Assembly: GCA_025716815.1 (NCBI GenBank) | Contig: JAIXMN010000022.1 | Location: 372,001 to 436,000 of the forward strand | Length of the DNA: 64,000 nt | Reading direction: 5' to 3' | Source of the DNA: Dichotomocladium elegans | Taxonomy: Eukaryota > Mucoromycota > Mucoromycetes > Mucorales > Lichtheimiaceae | Shown here: piece after piece, positions 24,058-34,692 of the stretch | Numbering within the stretch: position 1 is the stretch's first letter | Layout: each line of letters opens with the position of its first letter | Program-made: the position numbers and the translations under genes | Notes under the pieces: model-generated | What the model was told of the DNA's origin: nothing | Databases searched by the model: none | What the model saw: only the letters and a program-made list of their open reading frames with translations

Positions 24058-24432
24058 ATCAAATATTTTCATTCTCTCTCACCTATTCGTATGTTCATTG
24101 CATTGATAATTCCAGAAATGTTTGATATCGTCCTATGGATTGGCCAAGGCTGCCTCCATCGAATCCTTCGTACAGAAAGTGCTGTCAAACCGAAAGCGGG
24201 GCAAGTGGCATATTGTGCGGAGCGAAAGCTTCGGCCGCTCACTATTTTGTAGTCCGATACTTTTGGACCACTCGTATACTGTTTTGTAATTTGAGCCTTT
24301 CCCACTCTTTCACAAAGTCTTCTTTCCCTCCCTTTCTCCTACTTGTTTCAGTAGCTATTTATTCTTTACCAAAGCCTCTTCCGCTTCTACTTCTCGAGTC
24401 CGTAAAGCATCACCTGATACACTAGATGAACC
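24058..24432. other. Short intergenic gap before NOT4
   Basis: A 375-bp gap between tandem plus-strand genes. The distal part (24295-24400) is CT-rich and looks like a promoter leader. Nothing else recognised. Confidence 0.5.
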
Positions 24433-27400
24433 ATGGTTTCGGACGACGAAGATCTGGATTGCCCCCTCTGCATGGAGGAGTTCGACATTGCAGATCGTAA
24501 TTTTCGCCCTTGTCCCTGCGGATATCAGGTAACAGACAAAACAAAGATACCAGAGCATACTGCGACTTGATAGATACAAACGATCATGTTCTAATGCCCT
24601 TCATCATCCCTGGCTAGATTTGTCGATTCTGCTGGCATCACATCAAATCGAATCTCAACGGTCGTTGCCCTGCCTGCAGACGAACTTACAGCGATCAAAT
24701 AGTTGAATTCATTCCTGTCAGCGCCGATGAGATCGTGCGTTTCCAAAAAGAAAAAAAGGAGAAGGAGCGCCAGCACAAGGACGTCAAGGACTCTAGCCGA
24801 CGCCATCTCACCAACGTCAGAGTCGTGCAGAAAAACCTTGTTTACGTACTTGGCCTCTCCTCAAAGTATGCCACAGCTGATGTAAGGGAGATTCTTCTTC
24901 TGTTCTTTCACTTAAGCACATGTATACTACATGGCAGAGCAGTGCTGATAACAAATAATCCGGGAATCTGAACCTCATAGAACGAACTGTTCAAGAGACA
25001 CGGCAAGATCGCAAAACTCGTCGTCAGCAAACGCACGACTACTCAGACAGGGTCATCGGGTAGCCATGGAAGCCAGCCTTCTGTCGGTATTTATGTGACG
25101 TATTGTCGGAAAGAGGATGCCGCCAAGGCAATTGCAAGCATTAACGGTTCTACCATTGAGGGGCGATCCGTGAGGTAAGGAGACTGATGGAAAGGAGAGC
25201 TCGGATGGCTAATGCAAGTTTGCGGCGATAGAGCGTCCTATGGCACGACGAAGTATTGTACCTACTACTTGCGACACATGGCATGTCCAAACCCCAACTG
25301 CATGTATTTGCACGAGCCCGGAGATGATGTCGATAGCTACACCAAGGAGAGCATTGGGTAAGATATTTGATGAAGGGTGGTATCCTCTGTCCTGACTTGT
25401 AGCATTATTTTTGGATGCAGCAAACATCCAGGGCATCAGGCTGGGGGATCATCGCAGACTGTGCCGAGCAAGAGGCCTGCACCAGCTGTCGCTGCTACTG
25501 CCAAAACAAATGCACCAGCCTCGCGATCCACCGTCGAACCTTCGTCATCATCATCATCTTCGACCGCAACTAACATGCCAAGGAAGTCAGCATGGGCACC
25601 TATACCAAAAGTATTGCCACCACCCCAACCGCCTTTAGCTGCGCCGGAGCTAAAGTCAAAGTCAAAGCCAAAACCGGAGCCGGAGCCAGAAGGAACTGAA
25701 GTTGCTATGACCAATCCAGAGCCGGCATCAGAGCCGAATGAAGCGCGTATTGCTGCATCCGAACCCACCCGAACGGGTGGTTCATCAGAAAAGCGCACAA
25801 AGCCGATTACAATTGAAAAGAAGGTTGCATTGCCTGCTGCAGCCTCGTGGGGAAAAGGTACGAATAATTTGGCCTCAAGCTTAGAGAGCGCCCCGACTCC
25901 CATCAATTTTGGACCATCTCTGTCAGACGCGACAAACTCTACCCACAAACCGAAGCATTCGCCTACGATTCCCCGCCGGAAAGAAAAGAAATTAAAAGGG
26001 AAAATGGTGCGCTTGGAGGACTTTGAGGAAGGTATTCGTGGCTCTGTCAAGGCGAACAAAGCCAAGAAGGATTCTCCTGGCCAGAGTGCGCTTTCGGCTC
26101 AGATTCGTCGCCAAAAAGAAAATGAACCTGCGTGGCGGGTGCCCAAGCCGGTCATCATCCCCGTTCCTGAGCCTGTTCCCGAGACCGCAGTGATGTCCGA
26201 GCAAGAAACTCCGGCAGTTGTGGAGGAGGAGCAAACGAAGAAGGACGAAGTGGTCGAGAAAGATGAAAATGGTCACCCCGAAGGACAACAACAACTACTA
26301 CTACTACAGCAACAGCAGCAGCAACAGCAGCAGCAGCAGCAGGAGGAGGAGGATGAAGAAGGAGAAGAGGAGGAAGAGGAGGAGAAGGAAACGAGAGCGG
26401 AGGAACAACAGGCTGCTAAAGAGATCGTGGAGCCGGAAAAGAAGGATGAGGAATCGCCACGCCTTGCATCGGCAGAAGTAGCCCCAGCCACGATCGTCGA
26501 ACCAGTGCTTGAGGAACAGATACACATGGACACAGACAAAGACGATAGTGACGAAGATATGGAGAAAGAGGCGATGGATACTTTAAATGAGGTCATCCAC
26601 AAACCCGAGACCCGATCGGATGATGAATTATGTCACAACGATTATGGAGAGCCTGCATTTCCAGAGCCGTCATTCACCAGTTATGTCCTCGGTAATCTTG
26701 TAGTAGATGATATACAGGACGACGACGAGAGTGTGGGAGAAGATGAAGGGGGGCTGTCAAGCCTTAAAGCAGATCTGCTCTCTGAAGATGAGGACCATGT
26801 AAGAATGGTGTCGAATATCCAGTCTGAGAAGATACAAGAGGACGAGTTTGCGTCGCCTCTGGCTGGGTTCTCTTCATTTGCTCGGCAGGATCGTATTGCC
26901 AATTCGCCCGACCGAGTGTTGAATGAGATTGAGCATCACCCGTTTATACATCAGCACCACCATCATGGTATCTCGCCTCCTCTTATGGACGATGTACGAT
27001 CGCCTTTTGACGGCATGAACGGCAAACGCCCGCATGCTCATGGGCCACCTCCTGGATTTAACGGGCCTCCGGAATGGCAGTCGCACAATTTCAATCCATT
27101 CAACGGCCAGGACCCTGCAGCAGCACGTCGCCTGCAGCACTCTCAGCGAATGCTTGAGGCGTCTGGCCTGTTCCCTGGATTTGGACGACCATTGCCACCG
27201 CCGCCACCGTCTCTGTTTGACTTCCATGGGTCGGGGACGCCACCGCCGCCTGGGATGTTTGGCATTGCTCAGCCAGGTATGTTGCGGCATCCTGACTTCA
27301 TGAATATGCCCCCGGGTCTTGGACCGCGTTTGGATAATCCAGACATGATGGGTCTTGAGAATGGCATGCAACGCATGTCGATGCGCTCAAATGGACGAGA

Positions 27401-28310
27401 AGAGCCTATGCGGTCGATGCAGGATGATTTGCGAGCGTTGTTACCCAATGCCAATATCAAATTCGGACCGATGCGCGACGATGACAAGCCCCATACCCCA
27501 GAATTTCGCGGCTCTCCCGATCAGGAGCCGGCGCAGGACAATGCTCCCTTTGTCGCTCGAAACGGGTCTGTGCACAAGCCTGACACTCATCCTGACGATG
27601 ATACAGCTGATATGAAGCAAGAGGCTCAGAACTTTTTTGGTGAATTCCTGCGCAAGGCGGCAGCCACGACAGCGAATGGCACGTCGCCAATGAATGAACC
27701 AAAAGGTAAGATTCACGGAGTGTGCTCGAGATAGCACGGACATTGACAAAGTCATTTTGCAGGCCCGATCCCATTCCAGGACCCGGCGATCATGTCTGTC
27801 CGGATGGGTACAACTACAGAAAAGAAGGAAGCTATGACAGAGTCTCAAAATGCCATTCTCCAGATCCTGGGAGGTCAGCCATCGGATAATCAGCGTTTTG
27901 GAATGATGGAGCAGGCGATCCATTCGCCTCCTCCTCAGGATATGATAGCAAAGTCTTTTGACATATTCATGCCGCCACAGCCGCCGCAACCGCCTCCACC
28001 CCAACATCCCATGCCACCGCCTCCACCCCCGCCGATGCCTTTCCATCACCCACCTCCTCATCCGCACCACCCTCCCCCGCCGCCTCCACCATTCTTGCCC
28101 AACTTTGGCGAGATGCCTGTCGGAGTGATGCCTCCACCGTACCACCACCACCACCATGATCCGGGCGTGATGCGCATGCACCCACCACCTCCACCGCCTC
28201 CATTATCGATGCACCAGCAGATGGATCTCAATTTTAGGCAACAGCAACAACAGCGCATTGGGAATCTTCCACCGGGTTTATTTCCTGGCGGGGGTGATCA
28301 AGGCTTGTAA
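24433..28310 (+). CDS. NOT4: NOT4, RING E3 ubiquitin ligase of the CCR4-NOT complex
   Basis: Exons 24433-24528, 24618-24881, 24981-25174, 25232-25357, 25421-27705 and 27763-28310 give 1,170 residues. The C4C4 RING spans residues 10-52 (CPLCMEEF, CPCGYQ, ICRFCW, CPACRR). A charged helix and an RRM (NLVYVLGL at about 105 to SVRASYG at about 189) follow, then a CCCH finger with Cys194, Cys203, Cys208 and His212. This order is diagnostic of Not4/CNOT4, which ubiquitinates ribosomal proteins and links deadenylation with translation quality control. The rest is disordered: Pro/Lys/Glu repeats, a Gln run (near 26308-26340), an acidic run, and a Pro/His-rich C-terminus. It is longer than yeast Not4 (about 590 residues), mostly because of this tail. 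Confidence 0.95.
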
Positions 28311-28657
28311 TATGGAGGAAGAATTTTTTTCATTGTTGAACACTTTGTATTATTTCCCATTCGTTTTCCGCCAATCGTTTCTTCTTCTAAATTAACATTC
28401 ACATACACGCACACCTACATATATATTCACACAGAGACGAAGGGAGTTTTTTTTTTCTTTATTCTATTTGTTGCGTATAATGGGAAGGGCGATTGATAAT
28501 ATATATATATATATATTATATATAAAAAAGCTCCAACGAGACAGCTGGATGCACATACACACTCACACACCTACACATACATATAAATATATATACGCAC
28601 GTGTCATTTTGAGAATATAGGGGTTGGATGGGGGTGGGGCATAGGATATGTCGACAA
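28311..28657. other. Intergenic gap between convergent genes
   Basis: The 3' ends of NOT4 (+) and the orphan membrane protein (-) face each other across 347 bp containing T-runs, an AT tract at 28499-28523 and CA-rich stretches. It probably holds both polyadenylation regions. Confidence 0.55.
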
Positions 28658-29763
28658 TTACATGGAGTAGCGTCGACCACGTTTCGATTGTTCTTTGGGT
28701 CCGAGGTTGATAAAGAGACTTTGTCGGACAGCGGATGAAGTTGGAGAAAAGGGCGTGGACGAAGGAGCGACATTGGCGCTGACGATGGCACTGGTTCGCT
28801 TCCGGTACACAGATCGACGGATTGGCCGTCGTTTGCGCATGACCGTGCGATTGAGTAGCGTGGTTGAAGACGAGGGCGCGAGTGGAGGTAAGGACGGCGT
28901 TGTAGTAGTAATAGCAGCAGTAGTAGTGGTAGTAGTAATAGTAGTAGTAAGTTTGGGTTCGTCAGGTGGGTTTGAGGTAGCAGGCGGATGGATCTGTCGC
29001 AGTTGTGATTGTTGTTGTTGCTGATCAAAATAGGAGCCGGGGAGTGTCAAACGGCGTGGACGAGGAGGAGAGGGTTCTTGCTGTTGTTGTAGTTGTTGCT
29101 GGCTCTCTGCATGATTGGATGGAATGATCAAGCTGCCAAGCGCAAAGAGGCAGGCCCAGGCAATCATGCTTGTTAGATTCGGTGTGGCTGCGTGAAAGAC
29201 AGAAGTAATGAGCGCATGGGGTATATGCAAGAGGGGAACGACAAGAATAATGTTGAACTGATTCTCGGTCAGGCTGGCGCTCTCGCGAGGGGAAGGAGTG
29301 TATGCAAGGTCGCGGGAGAGCGAGTCTACGAGAGCCATGGAGCTATCAAGACGCTTGAAGGACTCAACGAGCGGCTCAATGGGCGTACGTGGAGAGGGCG
29401 GCGGCGGCAAAGAAAGACGCTTTGGACGAGGCAGTTTGGACAGGGTGCGAACAGTTTTCATATTGGAATCTCGGCGATGACTCGCAAGCCGGCCCCGTTC
29501 CCGCTCAATGCCCTGCACAGCTTCATTCGCTTCTTTGATGAGATTCGATAGAATGTCGGATATGCGTTCGAAGGATGCTTCGTCCTCATGCTGATGGCGA
29601 AATGTGGCGGGGGTCGAGACAGAGGGAATCGGGTCAGGTTTAGCGGTGTTTTCTTCGGGAGGAGGCGTGTTCTAGAGAGTAGCAGGACAGCAGCGTATAT
29701 GTGCAGAGTTTCGTGCTCGTATTTTAGTCCTTTCTTCTTTCCCTTTGTCTAGATAGATACCAT
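28658..29763 (-). CDS. Orphan two-helix membrane protein; first exon is only the ATG
   Basis: The main exon runs 29671-28658. It is open to a CTCTAG acceptor, and its first 50 residues look coding (EDEASFERISDILSNLIKEA) but have no in-frame ATG. Upstream, ATG at 29763-29761 is followed directly by a GTATCT donor, and joining gives M-NTPPPEENTAKP in frame, total 338 residues. A TATA-like word sits 34 bp before that ATG. The alternative is an internal start at residue 72. After a Pro/Arg-rich segment, residues about 140-162 (NIILVVPLLHIPHALITSVF) and 169-186 (MIAWACLFALGSLIIP) are hydrophobic. The tail has Gln runs, a Thr run from a GTA-type triplet array and an Arg-rich end. No family recognised; membrane anchoring is inferred. 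Confidence 0.65.
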
Positions 29764-29796
29764 GAACTGAGAAGCTGAATATGCGTGTAAATAGAT

Positions 29797-29803
29797 ATTT
29801 ATA
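29797..29803 (-). promoter_or_regulatory. TATA-like box of the ATG-exon gene
   Basis: TATAAAT on the minus strand, 34-40 bp upstream of the ATG at 29763. This predicts a very short leader, consistent with that ATG being the first in the transcript. Confidence 0.5.
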
Positions 29804-31356
29804 TTGGCAAGAGTGATATCTTATATTGGGATGTGAGTGTGTGATAGGAGGGGGAGGGGGGAATAGAAAGAAGAGTTGGAGAAAGAGAACAAGGAGATTT
29901 CCCACTCATGCTCTTTTGTTGCATTGGTGCACTCCGCTAATGTGCCTCATGTACGCAGTATGAAAATTTCAATGTCCTACGGCTTTCGAAATCCTCACCC
30001 AGTGCAACCTGTCTTCATAACAATGGGGTTGTCACTCTTATTCCTCCACCACAACACCCCGTCGACTCTCCAACGCCCCTCCCATTTTTGGAATCCCACA
30101 GATCCCTGCTACGCCTTCCTTATATGGATCCAGAAGCTTCCTTGCATTGTCCCAGTATCCGGATATACGGTGGTACAAAGGAAGAAGCCCGTTCTCTACA
30201 GCAGCAAATGATCACGATACATGTGCATTTTCATAAAAAAGGAGCCTGCTTACGGCCCGATTGAGTAAGCTGATCGACCACTCGCGCGCTGCCACATAAT
30301 AATTGTTGCTGACACGTTCTATACAAATACGGACCAAAGTCACAGTCGCCAAGAAACTCTTCCCCCTCCTTTTTCTTTTTACACCTGATGCAAATGTCGC
30401 ATACACACAAAACCCAAAAAGAAACGATGTCGCACAAGCGAGCTTCAGGAAGGGATTAACTACTTTCTGGTATCTGCGAGACTCAGAGAAATCTGACTCT
30501 CCACCCTTTTTGTTTTGCGTACAAAGTATATACTAAGCTCATCCATGCAGGATAAGAAAAGATCATAATACGGGTGCTCCAACTTTGAGATTACGAAACA
30601 AAAACCTTCGAAAGCATTTAACCTTTAGAGATAGATAATTGTCGGTGACGCCACAGTTTCCTATTTTCGTATATTTCCAGAAAGGCACATTGGATTGATC
30701 ATTGCGCATACGCAGTGTTAGAGATGAGACAAGTCACCCCCATGAGGTTGTAGCTATTATACGACGAAGAGACACCAATTCTGTCTTATTATCCTACTGT
30801 ATTCGGTTTGCCGATTTCGAACAAAAGAGCTTGCAATGGCATGTTAGTTCTTTTTTGAAAAATTTAAGAATTAGCTTTGCATTTCAATGACTAAAAGTAT
30901 ATGTCTCGCGTACATATTGTAATAATACGTCGCATAATTACCCAAGTGCTCACGGTAAGCCACTGATACCGCGCGTGAAGGATACCCGAATGTAACGAGA
31001 CGAACAATGGATAGGAAAGTCCAATGTGGCGGTCCATACCTTTTTATATATAGAGAGATTAACAGTAGCTGCATAAGAGCGGAAAGATATCATAATGGAT
31101 CAACGTATGGGAAGCGTGAATATAGTGTATCACTTTGTCATTGAAAAAGGCGATCTTGAATGAGTGACCCCTTATTCTGGCCACTGATTCACATAATAAT
31201 GATATGCTGTCTTTTTCCGTACGTTGAATTCACAACAACAAAAACCGATGAGCGCACATTTTATTTTTAACTAAAAAAGGAAAAAAAGACATATATTTGA
31301 GATATCGAATAATCTGACTAGCCTTCGATGCTGAGCGGGACATACATTCCATTAAT

Positions 31357-31476
31357 GATGACGGATTCCAGTCGACCGATCTCGAGCGCTCCGTTTTGTT
31401 GCGCACCCCACCACCACATAAGCCTGTAGGTGCGTCCTGAGCCAAGAAGCTAGTCGATGGCACGCTACTACTACTG

Positions 31477-31515
<39 letters not shown>

Positions 31516-32193
31516 GCAAGCTCCTCGAACATTCGTTCAATATCCCCAATCTGCGATACTGTAGATCCAGCAGTAGCAACAACGAAAAAAAACTGCTAAT
31601 GTCGCACCTTTATATTATGATACCTAAAAACCGTCCAGTGTATGAACCGTCTCGAAACTTTAACAAGGGCAGCCCGGCGGATATTGCAAACCAAGCAGAA
31701 GCGACGCATGGGCGCACAAGGTCTCAAGTTCGGTAATTGATTACCATTGCTGGCTCGAAGTGTCTGTTGTGATGCTTCAGTAGCGATTACCAGCAAATGC
31801 AGTGATATACCAGGTCACTGTAAAGTCGAGTACAGACAGTATCAGGGTTGAGATCAGCTTAAGATGGTCAATGAAAATGTCGGACTGAAGGATTACAGCA
31901 GAACTTTGTCAGCATGCTCATAAAAATTCCTCCTTGAGGGAAACCGAAGATGTTCAACAAGCTACCACAGGCAGTACGACCCTGTCTTTTGATACCATTC
32001 GCTATTGCCAAGAATGGCCAGCGGGTGCGACTGTGATCTATAATCCTAAACAGGACTGTGTCCGATGGTGTGGTTACAAGTTTGAATGACATATGCTGAA
32101 AGGATGAGTGCTTCAAGTTATCATTATTTGCCCATATCATTTCTTGCAACATGAGAGATACCAAATTCACCGAGGAATCGGTCTCTTGAATGA
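31357..32193. repeat. Dispersed degenerate repeat, copy 2
   Basis: Matches 18440-18917 at both ends in the same orientation but is about 350 bp longer, owing to a triplet expansion and about 300 bp (31535-31838) absent from copy 1. Part of the extra sequence is open on the plus strand (reading IPKNRPVYEPSRNFNKGSP), suggesting copy 1 lost it rather than copy 2 gained it. Single-base deletions relative to copy 1 break the shared frame. Both copies therefore look dead. Confidence 0.7.
31465..31514. repeat. TAC/CTA trinucleotide array
   Basis: About 16 triplets with one GC-containing interruption, inside repeat copy 2. The matching place in copy 1 holds only two to three triplets, so the array expanded after duplication. 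Confidence 0.8.
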
Positions 32194-32833
32194 GGTTATG
32201 CGAAGGCAATGAGGTCCTCGTGCTTCGACGTGTACTGATGAACAAGTCAATATCTTGTTACTTAGTCTTTTCGACCACTGGAAACCCTACTATAGAAAGA
32301 GTATGGTATCAGGTTTGAAATATCTGAAGCGATATACAAGCTCTTTGTCCTTATCTATAGAAGAGAAAAAAAAAAGAAGCGTCCTATGTAAGAGGAAACC
32401 TTGAGGGCCTATCTGAATACGGACTCCCGATGGAGGCACTAGACGGCATTGAAGAGGTAAAGGAAGGATTTTGGCGCCTGCTCCTTCTCCCCGCGCACCG
32501 CACCGCATCCTGCCCTCCCTGTCCCAGGTAGTATTATGGAGATTACATACATCAAGTTCGTATGTATGTGTTCATAGATGAACTGCACTCTGTTTTGCTG
32601 ACTAGCGCTCCCGGTATATTTATTGCTTAAGAAAGATGATTACTCGGTCCTACGACGGATATTCCATACACATGTACAAAATAGCTAAAACAAAATACGT
32701 AGATTCTAGTATCTGCAGATAGCACATGTCAACGAGTGCTATGTCTCGTGCATGACTACAGTGTTGGCTTTCTGATGACAATTTTTTTTTGTTGTTGTTG
32801 TTGGGGTTATTCGCTTTGTCCACCTGGGGCCCC

Positions 32834-33199
32834 CTAGTAGCAAGAGTGTGTCTTTTTGAATTTTTCTGAAAGTTGTTCTTGTTCTTCGTCCTCGTCAAAG
32901 TCAAAACTAAAGAGACCCTGACTCTTATGCTTGGGCCGTATGTTGGCTAGGCTGTCGCAACAGGATGTGTAGAGTTCTTTTTGCTCGGGGCTCTTGAGAA
33001 TACATCTGCTGCCGGATTTATTTAATTGTCCATTGCTGTGATATTTCGAACAGCACGAGCTCGAAGAATAGATATTGTTGACGCAGTAGCATGTCTTTTT
33101 ATAGCCTTCGCCAGGCTTCGATTCTGGTTTAGCCATTGCAACGCTGCTGAGCATGGCCATGGCACAGACTGTATATGCCAATAGCGAGATCTTGACCAT
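32834..33199 (-). CDS. Small secreted cysteine-rich protein
   Basis: A single exon of 121 residues from the ATG at 33199. Residues 1-23 (VKISLLAYTVCAMAMLSSVAM) form a signal peptide with AMA before the likely cut. The mature chain has eight cysteines (37, 39, 49, 50, 66, 80, 81, 120) in the order CxC, CC, C, CC, C, an even number fitting disulfide bonding. A short acidic segment (DFDEDEEQEQ) lies before the last cysteine. No family recognised. Small, secreted, disulfide-rich proteins of fungi include effectors, antimicrobial peptides and cell-surface proteins; nothing here chooses among them. It stands alone in a gene-poor stretch. Confidence 0.72.
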   Translation of the reverse strand: MVKISLLAYTVCAMAMLSSVAMAKPESKPGEGYKKTCYCVNNIYSSSSCCSKYHSNGQLNKSGSRCILKSPEQKELYTSCCDSLANIRPKHKSQGLFSFDFDEDEEQEQLSEKFKKTHSCY

Positions 33200-34692
33200 T
33201 CTGACTTTTTGAAAGATGTTAATATTTCAAGTAGAAATAAATAAAAAAAAAAAAGCCAAATATACTTTGTATTGGTCGTTGGTGTTTCTTAAATAAGAGA
33301 TTGACAGCAATGCCGGTTGGTCAAAAGGAGAGGAACGACGGGGAGTGGTGGTAAGGGGGTGGGGTGGGAAGCGGACAGGAGTGAGAGAGTGAGAGATTGG
33401 ATTGGGCGAGCAAAATCCCTTCTTATACAGATCCTCTTCTATCTCGCTGAAGGTTGCAGAGGATTTTTCAATAGGAGGAATCAGACCTCCTTGTTCCGGT
33501 CTCGCTCTCGCTCGTTTTTTCTTTTTTCCTTCTTCCTCGTACTCTATTTGCTAAACGATCGACATTGAATGTTTCTCTTCAGATTATTGGAAAAGGAGTG
33601 GCGAAATAAAACTACGTATTCGTTATTAGGGAATTCAAAATCCAAATAGCTCGGCTACATGGTCTTGTTGATTGGATGCTTTTAAATGGCGGAGCGGGGT
33701 AAACAGTACCTCCTGTATTCTAATTGCTTGGTTAAGCTTTTAGGCTTCATCCACGTAAGAACCTGTGCTTATTTTCTCGGATGAAACGGTGGTAGAGCTC
33801 TATGCGCCGGGAAGGAAGAAAGTGTGCGTATGCTCTTTGTGTGTGGAATGGGGGGGGGGAAGGCGCCGAGAGGAGGAAGGTGCGAAGGAGGCAGTGGAAA
33901 ACATCATGGGAATTTTTTTCACTATGCCAAATTTCTGATCTCGTACATATCTCCACTACTCCTTTTTTACGCTCATGTACATGATATATGCAAGCATTTG
34001 CTCAATTCTCACAGAGACAAGCGTGTGAACCTCGGAAGAAGAAAGTACAATAAATCAGGTACGGTATTCTTTTAAGTTGCCCATGTCCCAGCATATATCA
34101 AGATGATAGCAACAGGCATTGGCAATGTCTTGACATAGGATGAAGAATATAGGTTTCTTAAGTCCACCGAACTTGGAATGAATTAAGAAAATCACGAGAA
34201 TGACGATTGATCAACATTGAGATATTCCATGCATGTATATAATCTGTTCTTCTCAGTCTGAAAGAGGGGGGCGGTGAGATATATTGGTCTTCATTAAGCG
34301 AGAAGTCAATCCTTGTAGCGTATAGATCGCATTCGTCTTCATCCTTTTGGAACCCGCGTGGGACAAATCTCTTGCATTCTTACACCCTTTCATCTCATGG
34401 ATCCTCGTATACGTAATTAATGTTTGATACAAAATTCATCGTATCAAGCACCAAGGTATATACAATCATGGTTAGCTACTGTAGAATTATGCATGCATTC
34501 AAGATTCTTTCTTTTTAGAAGGTCAAGATATGATGGCTATAGTTTAGAGGTGATTTGCGACAAGAACGATCAAAATCCGTACCATACCCAAAATATTTTT
34601 TTCGATCACATCATCAGCATAGACATACATACGTTGGCAAAGATGCTTTTATGTTTTACAGTAAATATCATACTGTATTGCCCATACCTATA
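33200..34692. other. Intergenic region, no gene recognised
   Basis: Left edge is the promoter of the cysteine-rich protein (A-run at 33242-33254). The remainder has G-rich, GA-rich and CT-rich stretches without a convincing frame; the last part is 3' flank of THO2. Confidence 0.5.

Larger units (their letters stand above)
29764..32833. other. Gene-poor region with decayed sequence
   Basis: Three kilobases without an intact gene. It contains repeat copy 2, a triplet array and scattered short frames closed by stops. The promoter of the orphan membrane protein occupies its left edge. Confidence 0.5.
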
